The notes under the pieces were generated by a model. The model was not told where the DNA came from and did not search any database. It saw only the letters and a list, made by a program, of their open reading frames with translations. Shown one piece after another: positions 9,382 to 17,596 of a stretch of 64,000 nucleotides of DNA (the stretch's first letter is position 1; each line of letters starts with the position of its first letter). The position numbers were made by a program, and so were the translations under genes. Source of the stretch: Rhodocyclaceae bacterium (GTDB taxonomy: Bacteria > Pseudomonadota > Gammaproteobacteria > Burkholderiales > Rhodocyclaceae); assembly GCA_016721505.1 (NCBI GenBank), contig JADKHX010000001.1:62001-126000 (forward strand), written 5' to 3'.

Positions 9382-9996
9382 ATGTCTGCAACTGACCGAT
9401 CCGTGCTACTGGTGGAAGACGATCTCGCCTTAGCGAACTATCTTTCTGCAGCGCTACACGAACAAGGTTATGCGGTGCAACAGGCACATACGCGCGCTCA
9501 AGCGCTGAATTGCCTGGACGATGCAAATCCCCCGGGGCTCGTGCTGCTTGACTTAGGCCTTCCACCTGCACCCAGTACCATGGCTGAAGGCTTAAACCTA
9601 CTCGAAGAGTGCATCCGTAAGAATCCTATGATGAAGGTCATCGTACTGACGGGACAGGACGAGAGCGCTGCTGCGCTGGAGGCCGTGCGGCGCGGCGCAT
9701 TCGATTTTCTCGTCAAGCCCGCTTCGGTGGTAACAATCCTCCAGTCCTTGCGTCGTGCCGAGTTGTTTTCTCGAGAAGAGGTACGTATGGCGGATGCCGG
9801 CGAGGCTCGCGTTCAACTGACAGCGCGCCTCGGCGAGGGTCCGAGGGAAATTGCGGCAGCCGCTGAAGAGCAACTCGTCCGCCGCGCACTGACGGAAACC
9901 GGCTACAACGTTGCCGAAACGGGGCGTCGGCTTGGAATGGCTCGCGAGCACGTCTATTACTACTTGAAAAAATATGGCATTCGCCGGCCCGATTGA
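9382..9996 (+). CDS. Response regulator with Fis-type helix-turn-helix, no AAA+ domain
   Basis: A 204-residue protein. The receiver domain (about 1-125) has the acidic pocket VEDD near the start, the phospho-acceptor Asp57 in LLDLGLP, Thr in VLTGQD and Lys in FLVKP. The C-terminal part ends with a Fis-type HTH (VRRALTETGYNVAETGRRLG). The sigma-54 AAA+ module usual between such domains in NtrC/PilR proteins is absent. I chose the ATG at 9382; an in-frame ATG at 9340 would add 14 unconserved residues. The 3' end overlaps the kinase gene by 23 bases, so they form a two-component pair, probably acting on pilus genes. Confidence 0.85.
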   Translation: MSATDRSVLLVEDDLALANYLSAALHEQGYAVQQAHTRAQALNCLDDANPPGLVLLDLGLPPAPSTMAEGLNLLEECIRKNPMMKVIVLTGQDESAAALEAVRRGAFDFLVKPASVVTILQSLRRAELFSREEVRMADAGEARVQLTARLGEGPREIAAAAEEQLVRRALTETGYNVAETGRRLGMAREHVYYYLKKYGIRRPD

Positions 9997-11086
9997 CCTT
10001 CTAGGACTATTTCTTATTGCGACGGGTCTGACGCTGCTCGCGGCGAGCTATCGCATTGCGCGGCTGGCGCGCAGCTATCGTCGCCTCATGGAGAACTTAC
10101 TGCATTTGGCGAGCCAGCCGCTCGACCCTTTGGAGCTTCCCGCTGCTGCGTGGCCAGATCTCTCCGCCGGCGGCTGGCAGCAGTTGGTGTGGGAAGGCAC
10201 TTGGTTTGGTCAGCCGGTGGCGGGTCTGCTCGGTACCGCGAAGCTTTCGCGCAAAGCTGCTGCGGGCCTACCACTCACCTTCAAACTTTCAGGCGGCGAC
10301 GAAGTGAATCTACAGGTTTCCCTTAGACATGAAGCGGCGTGGGGTGAGCATCGCCTCTTCGCCGAACATTTGGCGCGTGTCTTCGTGCTGTTGCTTGAGA
10401 CCCGACTGCACGCACGAACCGAAGCGCTTTCTGCGGCGTTGGCGGAGCGCGCGCGCTTGTCACTCTACCTACAGCACGACATGCGCAACCAAGCGCAATG
10501 GGTGCTTTGGGTCAGCGAGGACTTTGCGGCACACGAAACGCCGGAAGCGATGCTTGGTGCTGCCAGGCGTTTGCGCGACAACGCACCTTTGGCACGAGAC
10601 CGGGCAGAAAAGCTACTTGCCGCACTGGGCAGGAATCCGAAAATCGAGCAACCGACCATGATTGACCTGAATGTTGCGACCTTGCAAGCAGCGCGTTTAG
10701 CAGGCATAGAACCGGCAATCAATGGACACGCTTCGGCCTGGGTCGCATCAGGGTTGCTGGTGCGGGCGCTGGACAACCTGTTCGGTAATCTCGCCGGAAT
10801 GTGGCGCGAAGGCCCGCCCATCAGCCCAGTCTTAACGTTGGCAACGACCGAAACCATTGAGCAGCCGTTGGCAATTCTGGATTTCATCTGTCCTTGGCCA
10901 CCTGGCGCTATTCCCTTACCGACTGAAAAAGTATTTGAGCCCTTTGCCAGCGGGCGTCCGCAAGGGCTGGGGCTGGGGCTGTATCAAGCGCGCAAGAGTC
11001 TGCGCGAAGCGGGCGGGGACCTGCAGGCGACGGCATCGCCACAAGGTTTGCGGTTCGTGTTGCGTCTACCCGCGCGGGCACCGTAA
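9974..11086 (+). CDS. Sensor histidine kinase partner of the pilus-locus response regulator
   Basis: A 370-residue kinase with one membrane helix at about residues 8-30 and no obvious large periplasmic sensor. The H box reads YLQHDMRNQAQW, with the likely phospho-acceptor His168. The C-terminal ATPase part has VFEPFASGRPQGLGLGLYQ, the F and G2 boxes. The N box is weakly conserved (RALDNLFGNLAG). It overlaps the response regulator upstream. The prepilin gene starts 86 bases downstream. The signal is not deducible from the sequence. Confidence 0.82.
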   Translation: MAFAGPIDLLGLFLIATGLTLLAASYRIARLARSYRRLMENLLHLASQPLDPLELPAAAWPDLSAGGWQQLVWEGTWFGQPVAGLLGTAKLSRKAAAGLPLTFKLSGGDEVNLQVSLRHEAAWGEHRLFAEHLARVFVLLLETRLHARTEALSAALAERARLSLYLQHDMRNQAQWVLWVSEDFAAHETPEAMLGAARRLRDNAPLARDRAEKLLAALGRNPKIEQPTMIDLNVATLQAARLAGIEPAINGHASAWVASGLLVRALDNLFGNLAGMWREGPPISPVLTLATTETIEQPLAILDFICPWPPGAIPLPTEKVFEPFASGRPQGLGLGLYQARKSLREAGGDLQATASPQGLRFVLRLPARAP

Positions 11087-11172
11087 AGATTTTTGACTCC
11101 CTTGTTTGTGTAAATGTGTTTAACGTGTAGCCTGTTGACTATTCGCCCCGTAAATCTTGAAAGGAAGTAACC

Positions 11173-11859
11173 ATGAACGTTCGCAGCTCTGCCCGTCAAA
11201 CGGGTTTTACCTTGGTAGAAATCGCAATCGTACTGGTGATCATCGGCATACTTTTGGTCGGCGTATTGCAGGGTCAAGAGATGATCCAAAATTCACGGAT
11301 CAAGTCCGCCAAAGCCGGGCTAGATGGTGTCGCGAACGCCTATAACGCGTATGTTGATCGATTTAATCGAATTCCTGGTGATGATGGCCCGACTGCAACT
11401 GTGGCCGCGCGCGGCGCGAACTGGGTCAATGTGACTGGTGGCAATTCTGATGGATTTCTCACGATAACTGCAGCCAACACGTTCGCAGCCGCTGGCGAAT
11501 CAGGCCCGCTGTGGGGGCAGCTCAGAGCCGCCGGCTTCTTGCAAACCGGCGACATGAGCACCGCAGCGCTTGCTGCCACCTCTCCGCTTAACCCATGGGG
11601 TGGGCGCTACGGAATTACGCCGATTGTTGGCGCGGCTGGCACCACATTGGGCTTCCAGGGCAACAAGGTATGTATGTCTTATGTTCCGGGCACTGCCGCT
11701 CGAGGCCTGGATAGCCAGTTTGACGATGGCGCTCCAGGCACTGGATTTATTCGCGCCACGCTCAACGCTGCCGCATTGCCCGCAGCGGGTACTGCGCCCG
11801 GTGCGGCGGCTGCAGCTTACGTGGATGAGAACACCTACACGATTTGTTCCCGGATGTAA
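11173..11859 (+). CDS. Type IV prepilin
   Basis: A 228-residue prepilin with a short leader ending at Gly11, then FTLVEIAIVLVIIGILL, with Glu at mature position 5. The helix runs on as LQGQEMIQNSRIKSAKA and the globular part starts with DRFNRIPGDD, a form common in betaproteobacterial pilin-like proteins. Two cysteines (in NKVCMSY and near the end in YTICSRM) probably form the C-terminal disulfide loop. A good ribosome site (AAAGGAAG) lies 6 bases before the ATG, and a terminator follows, so this may be a separately expressed, abundant subunit. Whether it is the major pilin is inferred. Confidence 0.82.
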   Translation: MNVRSSARQTGFTLVEIAIVLVIIGILLVGVLQGQEMIQNSRIKSAKAGLDGVANAYNAYVDRFNRIPGDDGPTATVAARGANWVNVTGGNSDGFLTITAANTFAAAGESGPLWGQLRAAGFLQTGDMSTAALAATSPLNPWGGRYGITPIVGAAGTTLGFQGNKVCMSYVPGTAARGLDSQFDDGAPGTGFIRATLNAAALPAAGTAPGAAAAAYVDENTYTICSRM

Positions 11860-11946
11860 CTCTGAGAAGCTCAACCAATCATCTTTGAGCTTGCTTAGCT
11901 AGTCGCTGAGAACGCGGACTTAGAGTTTGGGGCAATTTGACGACGA

Positions 11947-11990
11947 ACGGGAGACGGTGCAATTTTGTGCCGACTCCCGTTTCTATTTAT
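11947..11990 (+). terminator. Probable rho-independent terminator after the prepilin gene
   Basis: Arms ACGGGAG (11947-11953) and CTCCCGT (11974-11980) are perfectly complementary, extended inward by CGG/CCG across an A-A mismatch, and are followed by a T-rich stretch. It ends the pilus-locus plus-strand transcript. Confidence 0.6.
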
Positions 11991-12089
11991 GTGCAAACTC
12001 TCACTCTTCCCAACGTGCATCCTGGGCCTTGCGTCGATTGCCACGCTGATCAATTGCAACGTAGGTGTCGATATGGCGGTAGCGTTTAA

Positions 12090-12683
12090 GTGGTGAGACC
12101 CAAAGCGCCCATCGCGACGAGTGGAAGTGTGCGGTTTCGCCTGTCGACGCAAGCCAAGCGCAAGGTTTACTCCGCCACAATAACCGCCGTTATCGTCGTG
12201 CTAACGACCGGGCAGCGCCACGCCGGATTCTTGTTATTGCTCGGCGCTTTGCCGCTGACGCTCTGGCTGACGTGGAGCGCTTGGATAATCGCACGCTACG
12301 CCTACGCTCGCGCCGGGCAGTTGATCTGTGTCGGCGTCTGGATAGTGGCGCTCGCGCTGTTGGCCTCCATACATTTGACTTGGCACAACGCTACGCGACG
12401 CGATGCCAATGAAATCGTCGCTGCGATCAATACCTATTCAACGACCTACGGCCGATGCCCGACGCGCATTGAACACATAGGCATCAAGCGCGAACACATT
12501 GAGGACATGCTGGGCGCGAATTACAGGTATGTCTGCGACGGTGGCAAATTTAAATTGTCCTACGTGGCGACTTTCACGATTTTCGACACCTACGCCTACG
12601 ATTTTGCCAAGGACAATTGGGCCTACGAACGATGGGATTTAAAGTGGCCGGAGTGGAAAACGCTTGTCAAAAGCAGCAGTTAA
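12090..12683 (+). CDS. Unknown membrane protein with pilin-like C-terminal region
   Basis: A 197-residue protein I do not recognise. The likely start is GTG at 12090; no clear ribosome site is visible and later starts are possible. Two membrane helices lie at about residues 46-68 and 76-96. The C-terminal soluble part begins DANEIVAAINTYSTTYGRCP, which resembles the head of GspG/pilin-type domains (AAINxYxxxxGxxP), and has two cysteines (in GRCPT and YVCDGG). The membrane part is not a class III prepilin leader. It could be a remnant or relative of the neighbouring pilus locus. Codon use looks like that of its neighbours. Confidence 0.55.
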   Translation: MVRPKAPIATSGSVRFRLSTQAKRKVYSATITAVIVVLTTGQRHAGFLLLLGALPLTLWLTWSAWIIARYAYARAGQLICVGVWIVALALLASIHLTWHNATRRDANEIVAAINTYSTTYGRCPTRIEHIGIKREHIEDMLGANYRYVCDGGKFKLSYVATFTIFDTYAYDFAKDNWAYERWDLKWPEWKTLVKSSS

Positions 12684-12721
12684 ATTTTTGAAAACTAAAG
12701 TTCTTTTGCTTGCGTCCAACC

Positions 12722-12751
12722 CGCCAGTTGGTGCTGGTGACACGCCGTTAA
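12722..12751 (+). repeat. VGAG repeat copy 2, intergenic
   Basis: Copy that best matches the consensus: CGCCAGTTGGTGCTGG, TGA, CACGCCGTTAA. It lies between the convergent ends of the unknown membrane protein gene and the iron permease gene. A small inverted repeat (TTGCAC/GTGCAA) follows at 12753-12774. Confidence 0.85.
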
Positions 12752-12822
12752 TTTGCACAAATTTGTTGGTGCAAAGCTTAGCGAGGCGAAGCGCAACCTA
12801 AATTCCGCCGCGCCGACGCGAG

Positions 12823-14490
12823 CTATCGCCCGCGCGCGATCTGTTTCGACAGCACGATGATTGGTAGCAGTCCAACTGCAACGATGGCCAAAGCTGCCGT
12901 TGACGCTTCGGCCAAACGTTCGTCGGTCGCCAGCGCATAAGTTTGCGTGGCCAACGTGTCAAAATTAAAAGGTCGCATCACCAAAGTCGCCGGCAATTCT
13001 TTCATCACATCAACAAAAACCAACAAGCCAGCGGTGAGCATACTGCCGCGTAGCAATGGCAAATGCACACGGCGCAAAGTTTCACCAGACCCGGCGCCAA
13101 GGCTACGCGCGGCAGTATCCATGCTCGGCGTGATGCGCGCAAAACCTGCGTCTAGCGACTGCAAGGCAATCGCTAAAAACCGCGCCAGATAAGCGTAGAT
13201 CAAGGCCGCGATACCGCCGGTGAGGATCAATCCGGGATTGGTGCCAAACAATTGTTGCCACCACTGCGCCAACACGCCATCGAGCCGTGTGACTGGAATG
13301 AGCACGCCGACGGCGATCACTGAACCCGGCACAGCGTAGCCCAAACCGACCACGCGTCGGTACATACGTGGCAAAAAATTTCGTCCTCTACCGCTGCTTG
13401 CGCCAGCACTGGGTCGCGCGGCATACGCTAGCAACAATGCCAAACCAACAGCGAGTAGCGCAGTGATAAATGCCACACTGAAACTGTTGCGCGCGAGGAT
13501 TAAAAACCGTGACCCGAATTGTGCATCGCCGCCATCTAGTGCGAGTCGCAACAGCAAACCGGCGGGCAAAATAAATCCTACGACGATGGGAATCAAACAA
13601 GCGATTTGCGCCAATACGGCGCGCACACCAAACAGCCTATGTCCCTCACGCGGTGATTTTCGCTGTTGGCCACCGACATTGTGGTAGCGCGCACGGCCAC
13701 GGCTGGCTTGCTCGATCACCAACAAAACCAGTACGCCCGCGAGCAGACAAGCGGCAAGCTGGGCGGCGGCAACGCGATCGCCCAAGGAATACCAAGCACG
13801 ATAAATTCCAGTGGTAAAAGTGTTGACCGCGAAGTAGGCGACGGTGCCGTAGTCCGCCAATGTTTCCATCAACGCCAGCGCGATACCTGCTGCAATCGCG
13901 GGTCGCGCCAGCGGCATGGTGACCTGTCGAAAAGTTTGCCACGGCGACAAGCCCAAGGCGCGCGCCGCGTCGACCATGCTTCCCGCGCGCTCAATAAATG
14001 CAGCACGTGCCAACAAATAAACGTAGGGATAAAGCACGCAAGAGAACAACACAATCGCGCCAGAAATACTACGCACATCGGGAAACCAATAGTCTGCTTT
14101 GTGCCAGCCAAAGGTCTCGCGCAAAGCGCTTTGCACCGGTCCGGCGAATTGCAAAAAATCGGTATAGGTGTACGCCAACACATACGCCGGCATAGCCATC
14201 GGCAGCAGTAACGCCCATTGCGCTACCTGCCGTCCGCGAAATTCGTAATGCGTCACCAACCACGCCGCGCCGGTGCCAAGCAGGCCAACACAAATGCCAA
14301 CACCGAGACACAAAATGAGCGAATTGACGGCGTAGTCTGCCAGCACGGTGTCAAGCAAATGCCGCCAAGTGTCACCTGTACCACCACCAAAAATATTAAG
14401 CACCACTGCCAGCACTGGCACGGCAACCAACATCGCTAACGCCAGCGATATCAGGTTGAGCAGCTTCAGAGAATGTCGTCGATATCGCAT
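12823..14490 (-). CDS. fbpB: Iron(III)-type ABC transporter permease (FbpB/AfuB family)
   Basis: A 555-residue permease with two fused halves of about six helices each. Each half has an EAA-type loop for contact with the ATPase (DAARALGLSPWQTFRQV in the first, DTAARSLGAGSGETLRRV in the second). Two fused permease halves are typical of the FbpB/AfuB/ThiP group. I chose the ATG at 14490 (MRYRRHSLK); an ATG at 14532 in the same frame lies inside the Fur-like palindrome and would add 14 unlikely residues. It is divergent from fbpC. No periplasmic iron-binding protein gene is present in the window. Thiamine or another substrate cannot be excluded. Confidence 0.82.
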   Translation of the reverse strand: MRYRRHSLKLLNLISLALAMLVAVPVLAVVLNIFGGGTGDTWRHLLDTVLADYAVNSLILCLGVGICVGLLGTGAAWLVTHYEFRGRQVAQWALLLPMAMPAYVLAYTYTDFLQFAGPVQSALRETFGWHKADYWFPDVRSISGAIVLFSCVLYPYVYLLARAAFIERAGSMVDAARALGLSPWQTFRQVTMPLARPAIAAGIALALMETLADYGTVAYFAVNTFTTGIYRAWYSLGDRVAAAQLAACLLAGVLVLLVIEQASRGRARYHNVGGQQRKSPREGHRLFGVRAVLAQIACLIPIVVGFILPAGLLLRLALDGGDAQFGSRFLILARNSFSVAFITALLAVGLALLLAYAARPSAGASSGRGRNFLPRMYRRVVGLGYAVPGSVIAVGVLIPVTRLDGVLAQWWQQLFGTNPGLILTGGIAALIYAYLARFLAIALQSLDAGFARITPSMDTAARSLGAGSGETLRRVHLPLLRGSMLTAGLLVFVDVMKELPATLVMRPFNFDTLATQTYALATDERLAEASTAALAIVAVGLLPIIVLSKQIARGR

Positions 14491-14513
14491 AAGCAGGCGG
14501 TTTGCAAGATTAT

Positions 14514-14534
14514 AATTGAGAGTCACTCTCATTT
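14514..14534. promoter_or_regulatory. Fur-like operator between divergent fbpB and fbpC
   Basis: Near-perfect palindrome: arms AATTGAGAGT and ACTCTCATTT around a central C, with one mismatched pair. It matches the inverted-repeat form of Fur sites with TGAGA/TCTCA arms. It lies 13 bases before the fbpC start and 23 bases before the fbpB start, so bound Fur would block both genes when iron is plentiful. Confidence 0.7.
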
Positions 14535-14547
14535 AGAAAGCACCTCG

Positions 14548-15654
14548 ATGTCGCTGTTGGTAGTCGATGCTGTTAGCTACGGATACGGACACCATGCACT
14601 GCGGCGTGCGGGTGGGCTGGTCGTTGAGGCGTTTTCTTTTAGCCTACAAGCCGGTGAAATCGCGTGCCTGTTGGGCAGTTCCGGCTGCGGCAAAACCACT
14701 GTGTTGCGACTCATCGCGGGATTTGAAACACCGTTGGCGGGCACGATTCGTTTGGATGGAAAGATCGTAGCCGACAGCCAACACTGTATGCCGCCGGAGC
14801 AGCGTCGCATCGGCATGATGTTTCAGGATTACTCGCTGTTTCCGCATTTAACGGTTGCGCAAAATATTGGCTTTGGCTTGCGGCAATCTCCGCTCGACGC
14901 GGCGCAGACGCATGCCACACGCATACAAGAACTACTAGAACTTGTCGGCCTGGCTGGGCGAGCGAATGCTTATCCACATGAGCTGTCTGGTGGGCAACAA
15001 CAACGCGTCGCGCTTGCGCGTGCGCTCGCACCCAAGCCACACTTACTATTGCTCGATGAACCGTTTTCTAATCTTGATGTCGAGTTGCGCGAACGTCTGT
15101 CGCTGGAAGTTCGCGCGATTCTCAAAGCCGCAGGCATCGCTGCGATTTTGGTGACGCACGATCAGCATGAAGCCTTCGCGATGGCCGATGTGGTGGGAGT
15201 GATGAAAGATGGCCACATCGAGCAATGGGACACCCCCTACTTGCTTTATCACCGACCGGCGACACGTTATGTAGCGGATTTCATCGGCCAAGGCGTGTTC
15301 TTGCCGGGTGAAGTAATGAGCTCGCACAAAGTAAAAGTCGAACTGGGAGTGCTCGATTCGGATGTGCCAATGGCCTGTTCGCAGGGCTGCGCCAAGTGTC
15401 CCGATGGCAAAACTGATTGTCGCCTCGACATCTTGTTACGCCCCGACGATGTGGTGCACGACGATGCGAGCCCAGTGCTCGCCGAAGTAATGGCCAAGGC
15501 TTTTCGTGGTGCCGAATTTTTATACACGCTACGGCTTGACTCAGGTCGCGATGTGCTCTCGCTGGTACCCTCGCATCACAATCATCCTATCGGCGAAAAA
15601 ATCGGTATCCGCTTGAACGTCGATCATGTGGTGGGGTTTAAGTCGCACGAATGA
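14548..15654 (+). CDS. fbpC: Iron(III)-type ABC transporter ATP-binding protein (FbpC family)
   Basis: A 368-residue ATPase. Walker A is GSSGCGKTT, the Q loop is MMFQDYSLFP, the signature is LSGGQQQRVALARAL and Walker B is LLLLDEPFSNLD, followed by a switch His in THDQHE. The C-terminal TOBE-like domain contains a cysteine cluster CSQGCAKCPDGKTDC at about residues 276-290. The ATG at 14548 is preceded by AGAAAG; an upstream in-frame ATG at 14473 would place the operator inside the gene. The end overlaps aat by ATGA, which couples it to the N-end-rule genes. Confidence 0.85.
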   Translation: MSLLVVDAVSYGYGHHALRRAGGLVVEAFSFSLQAGEIACLLGSSGCGKTTVLRLIAGFETPLAGTIRLDGKIVADSQHCMPPEQRRIGMMFQDYSLFPHLTVAQNIGFGLRQSPLDAAQTHATRIQELLELVGLAGRANAYPHELSGGQQQRVALARALAPKPHLLLLDEPFSNLDVELRERLSLEVRAILKAAGIAAILVTHDQHEAFAMADVVGVMKDGHIEQWDTPYLLYHRPATRYVADFIGQGVFLPGEVMSSHKVKVELGVLDSDVPMACSQGCAKCPDGKTDCRLDILLRPDDVVHDDASPVLAEVMAKAFRGAEFLYTLRLDSGRDVLSLVPSHHNHPIGEKIGIRLNVDHVVGFKSHE

Positions 15655-16376
15655 TTCCTTGGCTCACTGCCGAACTGGTTTTTCCACCGCTTGAATCTGC
15701 GCTAACTGAACAAGACGGCGCGAATGGTTTACTCGCCGCCGGTGGCGATTTGTCACCGCAACGCCTGCTCGCCGCCTATCGACGCGGCATATTTCCGTGG
15801 TACAGCGATGGCGATCCACTGCTGTGGTGGAGCCCAAATCCGCGCATGGTGTTGATTCCCAGTCAGCTAAAAATCTCGCGTTCACTGGCTAAAGTATTGC
15901 GCCATGCAGAATACGAAATTCGCTTGGATACAGCGTTTGCCCAGGTCATTCGTGCCTGCGCCAATGCGCCGCGCGAAGGCCAAAACGGTACTTGGATTTC
16001 ACCTGAAATGCAAACCGCTTACATCGAACTGCATCACCTCGGTTATGCGCATAGCGTGGAAACTTGGCGCGATGGAAGGCTCATCGGTGGCTTGTATGGC
16101 GTCGCTATTGGCCGCGCATTTTTTGGCGAATCGATGTTTAGCAGGGCGACCAACGCATCAAAAATTTCATTGGCGCATTTGTGCGCGCATCTTCGGCAAC
16201 AAGATTTCGGCATAATTGATTGCCAAATGGAAACTACTCACCTCGCCTCACTCGGCGCATCACCCATCCCGCGCTCGGATTTCACCCGGCGGCTTGATCA
16301 ACTGTGCGCGGACGCTGAACACACGCCGCCTGTGCATTGGCCAAGCGCGGCGATCAATGGAATTTATCGGCCTTAA
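15651..16376 (+). CDS. aat: Leucyl/phenylalanyl-tRNA--protein transferase
   Basis: A 241-residue cytoplasmic enzyme that adds Leu or Phe from aminoacyl-tRNA to proteins with N-terminal Arg or Lys, marking them for ClpS/ClpAP. Family motifs are clear: FPWYSDGDPLLWWSPNPRMV, GTWISPEMQTAYIELH, ETWRDGRLIGGLYGVAIG and FGESMFSRATNASK. The length is usual. It overlaps fbpC by 4 bases, and bpt begins 6 bases after its stop. Confidence 0.96.
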   Translation: MIPWLTAELVFPPLESALTEQDGANGLLAAGGDLSPQRLLAAYRRGIFPWYSDGDPLLWWSPNPRMVLIPSQLKISRSLAKVLRHAEYEIRLDTAFAQVIRACANAPREGQNGTWISPEMQTAYIELHHLGYAHSVETWRDGRLIGGLYGVAIGRAFFGESMFSRATNASKISLAHLCAHLRQQDFGIIDCQMETTHLASLGASPIPRSDFTRRLDQLCADAEHTPPVHWPSAAINGIYRP

Positions 16377-16382
16377 GTTGCC

Positions 16383-17204
16383 ATGACCCACCTGCGCGAT
16401 CTGCCACCTTTTCCGCTGCTGCAGTTTTATTCGACCGCGCCTTACGAGTGCTCATACTTGAAAGGTCGCGCCGCGCGCTCACAGGTGGCGACGCCGAATC
16501 ATTTGATTGATTCAGTGACTTACGGTGATCTGGTCGCGCGCGGTTTTCGGCGTAGCGGTGTATTCACCTACCGACCCAATTGCGATACCTGCCAGGAATG
16601 TCAGCCGGTGCGACTGCCGGTGGCGCAGTTTGTGCCCAATCGCAGCCAGCGCCGCGCGCAGGTCGCGCATGCAAACCTGACGGCCCACGAAGTCCCATTG
16701 CGATTTAGCGAAGAACACTATCAGCTTTATCACCGTTATCAACTCACCCGCCACAGCGGTGGTGGCATGGATGGCGATAACCGCGAACAGTATTCGCATT
16801 TTTTATTGCAAACCCACATCGAAACCCGCTTAATTGAATTTCGTGAAAACGGCGTGTTGCGCATCGTCAGCATCATCGATGTATTGCAATCCGGTTTGTC
16901 TTCGGTTTACACGTTTTACGATCCTGACATTCCGGTAAAAAGTTTCGGCACTTACGCAGTGTTGTGGCAAATTGCGCAATGTCAGCAGCTAGCATTGCCT
17001 TATCTGTATCTTGGTTATTGGATACGCCAGAGTCCCAAAATGGCCTACAAAACTCGCTTCCGGCCGATTGAAACTTTACGCGCGGGAAACTGGCAATTGT
17101 TGGACGAAACCACTGATCCTGCGCATACGCACCAGTTGGTGCTGGACACACGCCGTCAGAACGAATCCTGGGCGATTAACTTTTTTGACAACACCAATCG
17201 TTAG
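16383..17204 (+). CDS. bpt: Aspartate/glutamate leucyltransferase (bacterial ATE-type)
   Basis: A 273-residue transferase that adds Leu to N-terminal Asp or Glu, complementing Aat in the N-end rule. The N-terminal Cys cluster reads CDTCQECQPVRLPV, and the core has RHSGGGMDGDNREQY and LPYLYLGYWIRQSPKM. The conserved domain ends near FRPIETLRAGNWQLL. The remaining tail (about residues 238-273) includes a 30-bp repeat copy read in a different phase from the other coding copies (HQLVLDTRRQ), so the tail may be partly repeat-derived. Confidence 0.9.
   Translation: MTHLRDLPPFPLLQFYSTAPYECSYLKGRAARSQVATPNHLIDSVTYGDLVARGFRRSGVFTYRPNCDTCQECQPVRLPVAQFVPNRSQRRAQVAHANLTAHEVPLRFSEEHYQLYHRYQLTRHSGGGMDGDNREQYSHFLLQTHIETRLIEFRENGVLRIVSIIDVLQSGLSSVYTFYDPDIPVKSFGTYAVLWQIAQCQQLALPYLYLGYWIRQSPKMAYKTRFRPIETLRAGNWQLLDETTDPAHTHQLVLDTRRQNESWAINFFDNTNR
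17130..17159 (+). repeat. VGAG repeat copy 3, inside the 3' end of bpt
   Basis: Copy with core CAGTTGGTGCTGG and CACGCCGTCAG. It is the only coding copy read in repeat phase 1 (CAC CAG TTG). The consensus TAA at its end is CAG here, which keeps the frame open. Confidence 0.75.
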
Positions 17205-17335
17205 CTGTCGAAACATCTCACTAGTAAAAAATTGCGCTTTACGCCTCCAAACGAGCAGTTGGTCGCTTCTCGCTCCTCACAGTTTCAATGCATCCGTAAA
17301 GTGGCGGCATTGTTAGTCAGTCAGCGGAGAAAGTC

Positions 17336-17596
17336 ATGGATCAATCCAAAAACAACTTGTACAAAAACTCGCTTTATCTCGCCACCGGGATTTTCGTGTT
17401 TCTGATGTGCGCCGCCACCAGCTCACCCGCACATTCACAACCAGTTAAATCCGACACAGTGGCAGCAACCCACGCCCGAGAAATTGCGGCACTCGGCCGT
17501 TTTGTTGTCACGCCCTCAACCACCCACTTCGTCGCGCCGTCGCCTACCACCACAGATACGCAACGTCTTAATCACTCAGTGTGCGGAGCAAACTAA
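17336..17596 (+). CDS. Small exported or membrane-anchored protein, unknown function
   Basis: An 86-residue protein with a basic N-terminus and one hydrophobic segment at about residues 12-33 (ATGIFVFLMCAATSS), ending in a possible signal peptidase site near AHSQ. The rest is Thr/Ser/Pro-rich with one Cys near the C-terminus. A ribosome site (GGAGAAAG) precedes the ATG. The stop overlaps the next start (TAATG), so it is the first gene of the LytS/LytR operon. I do not recognise it. Confidence 0.6.
   Translation: MDQSKNNLYKNSLYLATGIFVFLMCAATSSPAHSQPVKSDTVAATHAREIAALGRFVVTPSTTHFVAPSPTTTDTQRLNHSVCGAN

Noticed and set aside
12753..12774. Inverted repeat TTGCAC/GTGCAA as a terminator
   Set aside because: The stem is only 6 bp, AT-rich in the loop and lacks a T run on either side.
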